A stretch of DNA of 64,000 nucleotides. Origin: Maratus speciosus. Lineage: Eukaryota; Arthropoda; Arachnida; Araneae; Salticidae. This document shows positions 47,695-57,840 of this stretch, in pieces. Position numbers and translations under genes: made by a program. The stretch covers positions 195,178,559 through 195,242,558 of the forward strand of contig OZ010788.1 of the NCBI GenBank assembly GCA_963932465.1. The letters are read 5' to 3'. A model generated the notes under the pieces. It was not told where the DNA came from. It saw nothing but the letters and a program-made list of their open reading frames with translations, and ran no database searches. Within the stretch, counting starts at the first letter, position 1. The number at the start of each line of letters is the position of its first letter.

Positions 47695-48265
47695 AAGTGC
47701 GTTCGTAATTATATAAATATGTAGCCCCTAGAGTCGTCATTCAGTCCGTCTGTCTGTCTGCTGTTTGTCCGTCTGTCCGCATATAACAGAGCAAAAACTA
47801 CCCAACCGAATGGTCTGAAATTTTAAATATATAATTGTGGAAAAATTTTGTCGAGCCATTTCAAATTTTATGAAAATCGGATGAATAGTTGAATTACAGG
47901 GACAGTCAAAAGTTTTCCGTTACATTACGGCCAATGGGAAAAAATTATTGCAAGTGCATTTTAATGATGTTACAGCCTGCCGAATAGTCTGAAATTTTAA
48001 ATATGTAATTGTTGCCAGATTTTGTCGAGTCATTTCAAATGTTATGAAAATCGGATGTATAGTTTAATTACAGGTAAAGTCAAAAGTTTTCTGTTACATT
48101 ACGGCCAATGGGAAAAAAAAATATTGCATGTGTATTTTAATGATGTTACAGCCTTTCGAACAGAAGGAAATTGATATGCACTTATGAAGTGCACTAAAAT
48201 ATACATTCTGTACAATATGCGGTGCAAAAAATATTTATAAAACTAGTTATAGTACGAACGCACCT
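47695..48265 (-). mobile_element. AGGTGCGTTCGTA-ended tandem-core element, copy 2
   Basis: Reverse-oriented relative of 18105-18813. Its ends are aagtgcgttcgta (47695) and tacgaacgcacct (48253-48265). It has the same gtccgtctgtctg block, then two ~173-bp monomers with 'tcatttcaaatt.tatgaaaatcggat' and 'cattttaatgatgttacagcc', against three in copy 1. Homology continues past the right tip (catttgccacgtttgacgag). Confidence 0.72.
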
Positions 48266-49077
48266 CATTTGCCACGTTTGACGAGCAGTTTGCAACTTGT
48301 TAACTTTAAAATGAAATTTCTTTATCTTTAACTTTTAAAAACTTTATTTGAAACACGCGTTTCAAATAATAGTCTTAGCAATGATTGTATAGAGCTTTAC
48401 AACTAAACTGAAGACAATGTATAGTAATTATAAAGTTATTTCAGGGTCTTTGATTTGTCAAAGCTGGTTGATAGTAAGCCCTTGCTGAAACCTAAAATAT
48501 TGTAATCTACCTATTCAGCAAAAATTTTGTAAGTATTTTTGGGGGGTATTGTTTTAACAATGCTGGGTTGTGGTGGCCCAATAACAAATATTTTATGACC
48601 TGCAATTGTTTTACAGCAGCTAATATTTATGAGTTGGTTATCGATGTACGGTTTAAATATTTGTCATTTCCCACGTACGTATAACGGGCTTTCCACTAGT
48701 GTTTCAAATAACAGTCTTAGCAAAGGTGTATAAAGCTTTAAGCATTATTTTTCTTGCTTTATTACTGAAGCCAGACATGAAAAGGCTAAAGATTGAGACC
48801 CTTTCTTAAATTATTAACCATTTATTTAAGAGGTATATATAACCTCAAGATTAATATAATCTTTTATTTTCTATTAAAATATATCAATTTTTATAGTTAA
48901 CTAGTTATAAAATTAGTGTATATAATAAATTTCATATCTGATACCTGTAATTAGCTATTGATTATTTTTATTCATAAAAATGCCAATAAATCAAAATATT
49001 AAATATTAATTAAAAACAATCATAACTGATTATATAACATAACTACTTATAAGTTATATGACTATTACGCATAAAAA
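48266..49077. other. Region 3' of the IQ gene; no other feature
   Basis: AT-rich sequence downstream (on the minus strand) of the terminal IQ exon. Two similar phrases ('ttcaaataa.agtcttagcaa') at ~48361 and ~48703 hint at an old duplication. No gene. Confidence 0.4.
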
Positions 49078-49083
49078 TTTATT
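49078..49083 (-). terminator. Candidate poly-A signal of the IQ gene
   Basis: AATAAA on the minus strand, about 100 bp after the stop codon at 49184-49186. A plausible 3' UTR length, but no transcript evidence is available here. Confidence 0.45.
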
Positions 49084-49183
49084 AAATTATTGTGCTCTCT
49101 AACTATAAAACAAATTGTATAAATAACAATGCAGCACAAGCTATTTAGTTATTTATAAATTTAGTGGGAGAGGGAGTATTACC

Positions 49184-49333
49184 TTATGCTTCGTCTTCAC
49201 CCTTTTCACCATTGGTCATCCCTTCACCATCTTTCACTTCTCTTCGCACTTTATACCCTCGGAAAGTTGACTGGATTTTCAAAGCAGCCTTTTCCACTTC
49301 TGGATCTTCTAAGTCAATGTCTTCCAAATTTTC
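49184..49333 (-). CDS. igl: Terminal exon of igloo-like IQ protein
   Basis: On the minus strand a good acceptor (ccctctttagcag) is followed by 49 codons and TAA. The exon starts ENLEDIDLEDPEVEKAA and contains the IQ motif I20-Q21 ... F24-R25-G26 ... R30-R31, ending in an acidic/Gly tail (GEKGEDEA). An acidic I-D-L segment followed by KAA.KIQ..FRG is the signature of neurogranin, neuromodulin and Drosophila igloo, which bind calmodulin at neuronal membranes; Ser/Thr after the IQ resembles the PKC-site position. It joins in phase 0 to 53339-53476. I infer the family from motif and exon structure. Confidence 0.75.
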   Translation of the reverse strand, partial: ENLEDIDLEDPEVEKAALKIQSTFRGYKVRREVKDGEGMTNGEKGEDEA

Positions 49334-50131
49334 CTGCTAAAGAGGGAGGACAAATTTCAATGATTTAGTTTCTAGCCTACGAAATTATATGTGAAATATA
49401 CTGAAAACATTTTTTGACATTTTTACATTATAGAGTGTAAGGGTATGGTATGGGTGATCGAAAAAAGACTTATGAGATTGTAAAATAATTTAATAATAAT
49501 AATAATGATTTTTTTTTCGAGAAACGTATAGTTTTAGTAACAACGAAACTTGTTTTAAATTTTAAATAATGCATGAATTTAAACTAGTTAAAATAAGAAA
49601 GTTAAAAACATTAGATAATGTCAAATCCGTTACGCGTTGTCATTTTACGATGACATTTACGATAATTACGTGCTTATAAATTATCTAAAAATATATTATG
49701 ATCGGAATGTTGTAAAATACAACAAAAATTAAATTTTGTATAAAAATCGTTAAATGAATTGGCGTAAGAAGTATTAAGGAAAATTTGCAGTAAATGAAAT
49801 TAGAGTATGATAATGAATTCGTTTATGGGTAACAGAATCTGGCAAAATAAATATTTTCAAATATATATTTTAAAAAATAAATAAATATTTAATAATTTTT
49901 AAATAATTTATAAAATAAATATTTTATAAATTACTTTTCATATTTTATAGGGACTCCAGGACAAATTTTGTCTAAAACAATTTAATTGAAATGAAATTTA
50001 AATGAGGAAGAAAAAAGTCATAAAATTACATTTGACCAGTAGCGCATTTGGTATTTTCCCCTGGGTGTAAAATAAAACCCATATAGCAGTTAAGCTTGTC
50101 ATGAAAATGTACGAGCTTGATAGCTTAAGTG

Positions 50132-51169
50132 TGCACGGGACGAAACTTCCAGGCCCGGTCCGACTCATAGAAAAAAAATTCGGCCCGGTCCGATACAAAA
50201 ATTAAAAGTTCGGCCTGAGCCCGGCACTGCCCGTAGAAAAAAAATATTGGCCCGCCCCTGCCCGGTAAATAACTTGAAAGTTCGGTCCAAGCCCGGCCCC
50301 GCCCGGAAAAAAGTTAAAAACTGGGTCCGAGTGAATTTCTACAAAACATCGATTTTGACGTCGATTTGGTTAAAAATTTGTCTCGTACGAGGAGTTCTGC
50401 CCAAAAATATTTATTTTAACTTTTTTTTTTTTTCATATTTATAATCTTCATTTTTATAGAAGTGCCGCAGGCTGCAATATTTATTTTTTTTAATGAATCT
50501 CTATTTCTTGTATGTAAATGTTTCAGTTACAATTAGTATTGTTAATCCATATTCCATGTATTGAAGTGTTAAAAATCTGAGAAATGCTATACAGTAAAAT
50601 CTTCTAAGACGGAATTGCATAGAAAAGGAAAAAAAAAAATGCGTTATAGACAAGTTCCCTTCTTAGCAAGTGTAAATGTATTATATATTCTTTTCTTACG
50701 TATTAGTATATTAAGTTTGCATGGATCAACACGTTTTTCAGTTTAAAACAGCGTTCCGTCATAGGCAAGTTCTTTTTCACACGATTTACTATATTTTAAT
50801 TTAGCTATATTTTAATAAGCGTAGAAATCTACTATTCTTTAAAAAGAATAAATTTTAATGTTTAAGTGCAGAATAATGGCGATTTAAAAATGTATATATA
50901 TATATTTTCAAAAATTTTTGGGCCATGCCTAGTTTTACTGACCTTTGAATGGACCAGGCCACACTGACACAATGATTTTCATACGGGTTAGGTCAAAACT
51001 AGGACTGGAAATTTTGAGCCGTGAAGACTAGGAATGAAACCAGTCCCGGCTCTGTACAGAAAAAAATAAGTTAGGCCCGGCCCGAACATTCAGAAAAAAG
51101 CATGGCCCGGCCCGGCCCAAGTGCTGTGAATGAAAAACAGGCCGGGTCGGTCTCGGGCCGGCCCGTGCA
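50132..51169. mobile_element. Element with CCCGGCCCG-rich inverted ends
   Basis: It begins tgcacggg (50132) and ends cccgtgca (51162-51169). Next to each end is an array of cggcccgg/cccggcccg phrases spaced by A-runs (50150-50310 and 51070-51165), opposite in orientation. The AT-rich middle has no coding frame. This architecture resembles GC-capped non-autonomous DNA transposons, but no target duplication could be read. Confidence 0.5.
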
Positions 51170-52258
51170 GCTCTCCACTATGTAACATACATATCTATAT
51201 ATCATATGCAGGACTGCACAAGAAAATCGTACATTTTCCCCAACTATTCATGTTAATAGCAGAAATTGAGTTTTCAAATGCATTATGCGTTTTATAGAAT
51301 GTTCATTTAGGCATCATCAAGGTCCTTAGTAAGGCCCTTAGTAAACTGAGAACTTTTATTGTAGTATTCTGAATGTGTTGGAAAGTGTTTCATAATCTAT
51401 GCCGTACGCATGATTCTTCATTCTTGTTTTGGTGTTCTAACAGTTGTTCCCTGCCCATAACTGAAACTTTATGTCCATTTATCTCAGAATGGATTTTGTC
51501 ATAATTTGACAAGTTTACAAAAATATATCTAAACTTTCTCCCAAGATATATGTTTGAAATTTTGTACAGAATCTTTATACTATGTTTTTAATACATTGTC
51601 TTCAACATTTTTAATTTCATGAGAAATTTTTAAAATTTTATCTTCAAAGTAAAAATCGCTCTCAAAAATCCTTTTTTTTAAACTTTTAAATTTATTCTAG
51701 ATTTTCTAAGTAATTTTTTTTAAAAATAAATATTGAAGACAAATAACAAGAAACCTTTTCTGCAAATAAAAAAAAATAGTGAAAAAAATAATCAAATCGG
51801 GAAAGTGGTTCATGAGTTACATCAAAAAGGAAATAACTTAAAAATTTTTAATGTTTTAAAAATAAAATTTCAAAGTTTTCAAAACTTTTTATCTGAAAAG
51901 TAATCTTTATGGAAAAATACTTTGCATTCATCATTGCAAAAATCATTAACATATGCCTATAAATAAAGAAAATAAATATTTGACCCCCCAGACCACCGTA
52001 AACATGTACATTAGATAGATATGTTCATAAAAATACGAATTTTTCTGCAGTTATGATAATTTGTTTTTAGAAAGGAAACAAAGAGCATTCAATAAAGGAA
52101 ACAACCAAAACTTATATACATAGATGTTTAAGAAATTTAATATTAAATTTTTATGAATAAAACAAATAGAAATGTGTTTGTATATCCCCTAAAATACATA
52201 TAAAAAGAATCGTCAAAAACTTGAACTCACAAAATAAAGAGTACGGAAAAAACAAATA

Positions 52259-52600
52259 CAGGGTGGGGTAAATAAAAGTGGCCCTAACGAGTGGATACGA
52301 TTGGACGTGAATGATTGACGCGCACACCACATGATCGAAACCGGTTCAGATCTTAGTGCGGGCTGTGTCAGTGTAAGTGTGATCAGGGCAAAGGTGAAGA
52401 TCAGGGTGGGTAGTGGTCAGGGGAAGATGCAGTCAAAAAAGTGATAAATACTAGTATATTCTTATGGAAAAATGTCACCCAGACCCAGGTCACCTGATCT
52501 GTCAGTGTGCAATTACTTTTTGTGGGGAATCCTCAAGTCTAAGGCGTATCGCAACAACCCTCATAGTCTTCAAGAACTGCTTGGTCTTTACATCAAAATA
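52259..52600 (+). pseudogene. Tc1/mariner-like DDE transposase relic
   Basis: At 52481-52591 one frame gives RPRSPDLSVCNYFLWGILKS and then KAYRNNPHSLQEL. This is the 'PDLsPcDyfLWG.LK...Y..NP.tl.eL' block that carries the last catalytic region in IS630-Tc1-mariner transposases. Upstream, 52259 starts cagggtggggtaaataaaag after TA, like an inverted-repeat tip. The rest of the gene is deleted or unrecognisable and no right end was found. It is inserted in the IQ-gene intron. Confidence 0.6.
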
Positions 52601-53338
52601 GTATGTTGTATTTCTTAGTATGTTATCTATTTTCCAGAAAATACAAAAGTTATTTTTTAAATCCTCAAATGATTATAAATTACTCAGTTCCAAAATATGG
52701 AATACCCCAACGTGTATGCATATATAATCTGCTGTTCAACAAAGTATAATGCAAAGTATGTTTGAAATTATACTTGTATTTAACAAGTAAATAAAAGAGA
52801 ATGTTGTCCGCCTGTTTTGTTGATAAGAAGTTCTGTCTGCCACAGCCCATGAGGGGGCAAATTCAAAAAGACATTATTACTGTTGAATGCATTATGCAAC
52901 GAAAAGCTATTATTAAATACCTTTAAACAGTCTGTTTCTTTTAAGTGTTATTTGAGATAAAGTGTTTTCATACATAAACTGATATTTTATTGACTTCTCT
53001 TCATTTGAATCAAAGTATAAGAAAAATAAATATAACATATTTGTATATCACTCCAAACAAAAGAAAAAAATTCCAAAATCTAAAGAATTTTTATACATTT
53101 TTATTATTTATTATTATGATAACGATATCATTACTGGGGAAGGGGGGGGGGGGTCGAGGGATGTTAAAATGTGATATCGTAAGGGGAGGAGGGGGTTCAA
53201 AAATACCAAAAAGTTGATAACGTTATATATGCACAGCCCCTAAAAGCATTCTACGGTTGGTTAGACAGACTAAAATAGCTATGTAAAATTAAAAATAAAA
53301 GTAATTAAAAAAATGCGTACATCTTTATTTTCTGTTAC

Positions 53339-53476
53339 AGTTTGAACGGGTTCCTCCTTCTCTTTTGTCGGCGTGGGAGATGTGTTCGGTTGTTGTTTCT
53401 TCGAAAACCTTCTGTAGGAAGCTTGTATTTTGACAGCAGCCTTCGCCAAATCGGCATCGGTCAGATCTATATCAAG
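53339..53476 (-). CDS. igl: Internal exon of igloo-like IQ protein
   Basis: On the minus strand, acceptor atattttttcag precedes 46 whole codons and donor gtaaca follows. The translation starts LDIDLTDADLAKAAVKIQAS and continues YRRFSKKQQPNTSPTPTKEK. An IDLTD acidic patch precedes an IQ motif (I17-Q18 ... R22-R23 ... K26-K27). The usual Gly is Arg here, so calmodulin binding may differ from that of the second IQ. A Ser sits in the KIQAS position phosphorylated by PKC in vertebrate neurogranin. Both ends are phase 0, matching the terminal exon. Earlier exons lie beyond the transposon-filled intron, probably outside the window. Confidence 0.75.
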
Positions 53477-54303
53477 CTGAAAAAATATTGTCGTTCTAAA
53501 TATTAAATAGAAAATATTTTATATACACATTTTTCTTATAAAATAATTGATATCAAACCACAAAATATTTCTTCTTTTCAAAATGAACACACTATTTCCA
53601 AAAACCTCGTTCGGATCTATTAGACAAACACAATAAGAAGATCTAGTAATGTACCTTTTAATTATTTATTTTAAAATCAAATCTTCTTTATCTCAGCTGC
53701 TAAAACTACATTTTATTTTAATAAAAACATTGTAAAGTTGTAAAAACATTATGTACGATCGGATAAATTATTTTTAATTTTTTATAAAATGATTGATATC
53801 AAACCACAAAATATTTCTTCGTTTCAAAATGAACACACTATTTCCATAAGCCTTGTTCGGATCTATTAGAAAAACACAATAAGAAGATCTAGTAATGTAT
53901 CTTTTAATTATTTATTTCAAAATCAAATCTTCTTTATCTCAGCTGCTAAAACTACATTTTATTTTAATAAAAACATTGTAAAGTTGTAAAACCATTATGT
54001 ACGATCGGATAAATTATTTTAAATTTTTTATAAAATGATTGATATCAAACCACAAAATATTTCTTCTTTTCAAAATGAACACACTATTTCCAAAAACCTC
54101 GTTCGGACCAATTAGACAAACACAATAAGAAGATCTAGTAATGTACCTTTTAATTATTTATTTTAAAATCAAATCTTCTTTATCTCAGCTGCTAAAACTA
54201 CATTTTATTTTAATAAAAACATTGTAAAGTTGTAAAAACATTATGTACGATCGGATAAATTATTTTTAATTTTTTATAAAATGATTGATATCAAACCACA
54301 AAA

Positions 54304-56311
54304 GTCCTTCCGGCCAGTGCCGGGAGGAAGAGGTAGCTTTCATATTCCTTATTTTAAAAAAGTCAACTTATTTTATTCAAACACACGAAGTTCCATTAAG
54401 TGGAAACCGAATGTAGGAGATTCAATACTAATTTTTATCAATACTAAATCATTATGAATGAGAATTTCGCGAAATTAGTCAGCTTTATCCAAGCTGCTTT
54501 TATTTAAAGTAACTTATATTTGGCTGCCAAATTCGGCGATTTCTTAAAGTGCCTGCCCTTTTAAGACAACATGGTGGATGAGGCTAACCAGTGAACTTGG
54601 TCGAGACCTTAGTAATTGCTGTGCACATGCTCACTGACATCGGAATCGGTTGATATATACGAGTGCTGTCGCAGGCAAAAAATCAGATTTTTCAAAATGT
54701 CACCCACGTTAGAAATTGAAACTGCTATATTTGAGCCATTTTTTAAGATAAAGACAAACAAAAAATGCTCCTGAATCCTTATATCAAGGTCAAATACTTA
54801 AGAAAGAAACCTTTCTCAATTTCTAATTTTTTTGCACCTCACTTTAAATATATATATTTTTTAATTTAATAGCCGCCATTTTGAAACAATATGGCTGATG
54901 AAGCTGGTCAGCGAACTTGGTCGAGATATTGATGTATACTATCCACACGCCTTCTTCCATGGAAATAGGCGAATACGTGTGGTATCGCGAGACAAATACA
55001 AGATCGTTTCAAAGTGTTAGCCATGATAGAAATTCAAAGTGCTATAATTCAACCACTTTTTAAGATATAAACAAAAGAACAAATTTTCAGAAACAAAAAC
55101 TGCTCCAGAATCTTTGTATCAAGGCCAAACACATAAAAAAAATCTTTTTCATTTTCCAATTTTTTAATACCTCATTTTAAATTTTAAATTACATTTTTTT
55201 TTAAATGGCAACCCTTTTGAAACAAGATGGCGAATGAAGCTGGCCAACGAACTCGGTCGAGACATTGGTATGTACTATGTACAGACCAAGTTACATTCAA
55301 ATCGGTTCATAAATACGCCTGTTATCGCGTGACAAAAATCAGGTCGTTTTAAAATGTCAGCCACAATAGAAATTCAAAATGTTATAACTCAGCCATTTTT
55401 TTAGATATAGACGAAACAAAACCTGTTCCGGAACCTTTGTATTAAGGTCAAACAGATACGAAAAAACTCTTTTTCATTTTCCAATTTTTTGGTATCTCAT
55501 TTTAAATTTAATTTTTTTAAAACTTTTTTAAATGGCCGCCATTTTGAAACAAGATGGCGGATGAAGCTGGCCAACGAACTCGGTTGAGTTATTTGTATGC
55601 ACTAGGTACACAGCAAGGTACATCCAAATCGGTTCATAAATACGTCTGTTATCACGTGGCAAAAATCAGGGCGTTTCAAAATGTCAGCCACATTAGAAAT
55701 TCAAAATGCTATAACTCAGCCATTTTTTAAGATATAGACGAAACAAAAACTGCTCCCGAATCTTTTTATCGAGGTCAAACACATAAGAAAAAATATTTTT
55801 CCAATTTTCAATTTTTTGGTACCACATTTCAAATTTAAATTTTTCTGAAAATTTTAAATGGCCGCCATTTTTAAACAAAATGGCGGATGAAGCTGGCCAA
55901 CGAACTCGGTCAAGACATTGGTCTGTACTATGTATAAACGAAGTTACATCCAAATCGGTTCATAAATACGCCTTTTATCGCGTGACAAAATTCAGGACGT
56001 TTCAAAATGTCTGCTTCGCTAGAAATTCAAAATGCTATAACTCAGCCATTTTTTAAGATATAGACGAAACAAAAACTGCTACGGAGTCTTTGTATAAAGG
56101 TCAAATACATAAGAAAAAAATATTTTTCCATTTTCAATTTTTTGGTACCACATTTCAAATTAAAAATTTTTTTAAATGGCCGCCATTTTGAAACAAAATG
56201 GCGGATGAAGCTGGCCAACGAACTCGGTCGAGACATTGGTATGTACTATGTACACACCGAATTACATCCAAATCGGTTCATAAATACGAGAGTTACAGTG
56301 TGACATAGGTC

Positions 56312-56357
<46 letters not shown>

Positions 56358-56478
56358 TTTGAACGGAGGGTGGTTTCGGGGTCTGGGGGTCATGATCGAT
56401 GAAAATATACCAAAATGTTTTGAAATCGCTTTCCTCCGAGCGGCTGCAATAGGTAGCTTTTTCTAAAGAAAGCTACCT
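54304..56478. mobile_element. 2.2 kb tandem-core element inserted in the satellite
   Basis: Removing 54304-56478 rejoins a normal satellite monomer, with aaaa present on both sides (54300-54303 and 56479-56482). The core has six ~325-bp units carrying 'gaa(c)tcggtcgaga' near 54594, 54912, 55247, 55573, 55899 and 56217, with 'ggccgccattttgaaacaa' and 'atggcggatgaagctggcc'. It is followed by an (at)n run (56314-56354) and a terminal hairpin ggtagctttttctaaagaaagctacc. The head has a ttccggc...gccggga hairpin. No coding capacity. Confidence 0.75.
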
Positions 56479-57070
56479 AAAATATTTCTTCGTTTCAAAA
56501 TGAACACACTATTTCCATAAGCCTTGTTCGGATCTATTAGAAAAACACAATAAGAAGATCTAGTAATGTATCTTTTAACTATTTATTTCAAAATCAAATC
56601 TTCTTTATCTCAGCTGCTAAAACTACATTTTATTTTAATAAAAACATTGTAAAGTTGTAAAACCATTATGTACGATCGGATAAATTATTTTTAATTTTTT
56701 ATAAAATGATTGATATCAAACCACAAAATATTTCTTCGTTTCAAAATGAACACACTATTTCCAAAAGCCTTGTTCGGATCTATTAGACAAACACAATAAG
56801 AAGATCTAGTAATGTACCTTTTAATTATTTATTTTAAAATCAAATCTTCTTTATCTCAGCTGCTAAAACTACATTTTATTTTAATAAAAACATTGTAAAG
56901 TTGTAAAAACATTATGTACGATCGGATAAATTATTTTTAATTTTTTATAAAATGATTGATACAGGTATCAAACCACAAAATATTTCTTCGTTTCAAAATG
57001 AACACACTATTTCCAAAAGCCTTGTTCGGATCTATTAGAAAAACACAATAAGAAGATCTAGTAATGTATC

Positions 57071-57840
57071 TGTTGGAGTTTAAGTGGCCTATCAAGCCAA
57101 AAGCACCCCATTCTCGATAGCAGGAATTCGCTGTCTCATATTTAAACAATTAGAAAAAATCTCTTGTGGCTATGCTGCTTTTGAAATGGAAATAGGTAAA
57201 ATGCTCTTACCTGGGATTCATCAATATCGCGATGACGTATAACTTCATCGGTGTGGCGTGGCCAGGGATTTATCCAAAAGCTTCTTGAAGAAATTATTTT
57301 ATTTTATTTTGTGAAGCATTATTTATCCTTTGAAGTATCCTTTGAGAGCTTAATATGAATCGCTAAATCCATGGGAAGATATAATGTAATATGAATTAGT
57401 ATTGTGTGTTTTTACGATAAAGAAAGATTCAACTTTTAGCTTTAAATACTTATAATTAAACATATTACTGGAGTATAAGAAACTCCGTGTTAACAGAGAG
57501 GCTACATGATTAAGAGTGATAATACATAAAGCTGCTAAAACACATATTCGCAGCGTAGAAAAAAATATATAATAATTAAAGGTGTCTGGCAACAGTCAAA
57601 ATGTTCAGATGTTCCTTTTAGTTACATATCAGTGATGAAATCTTAGTTATTAGAACATATGCTTTAGAGAGTTACTCAAGTGGGCTGTAATAGCACTCAT
57701 TATTAAACGCGGAAGTAAAGAAACAGTTCGTAAATTCGCTTGTTAAAATGATCTGTGTTTAGTAACAAGTTCTTTCTTTTCTTTTTTTTTTAATCACTTT
57801 TAGCAGTTGCCGAAGAACATCTGGGGAATTAAATTTAACA
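57071..57840 (-). repeat. Copia 3' LTR
   Basis: 770-bp long terminal repeat bordering the 3' end of the minus-strand element. The last two codons of pol (Cys and TAA at 57835-57837) lie inside its first six bases. Confidence 0.93.

Larger units (their letters stand above)
49334..53338 (-). other. 4.0 kb intron of the igloo-like gene
   Basis: The intron runs from donor gtaaca (at 53338 on the minus strand) to acceptor ttagcag (at 49334). It contains the GC-rich element 50132-51169, a transposase relic (52259-52600), the dispersed motif at ~51378, and low-complexity G-runs near 53142-53150. No third coding exon was seen inside. Confidence 0.6.

Noticed and set aside
57190..57250. Exon with donor GTAAGA on the minus strand
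   Set aside because: It looked like an exon end, but the same sequence is in both Copia LTRs.
57350..57592. 80-residue minus-strand protein, also at 62427-62669
   Set aside because: Identical frames occur because both lie in the Copia LTRs; no domain or start context supports translation.
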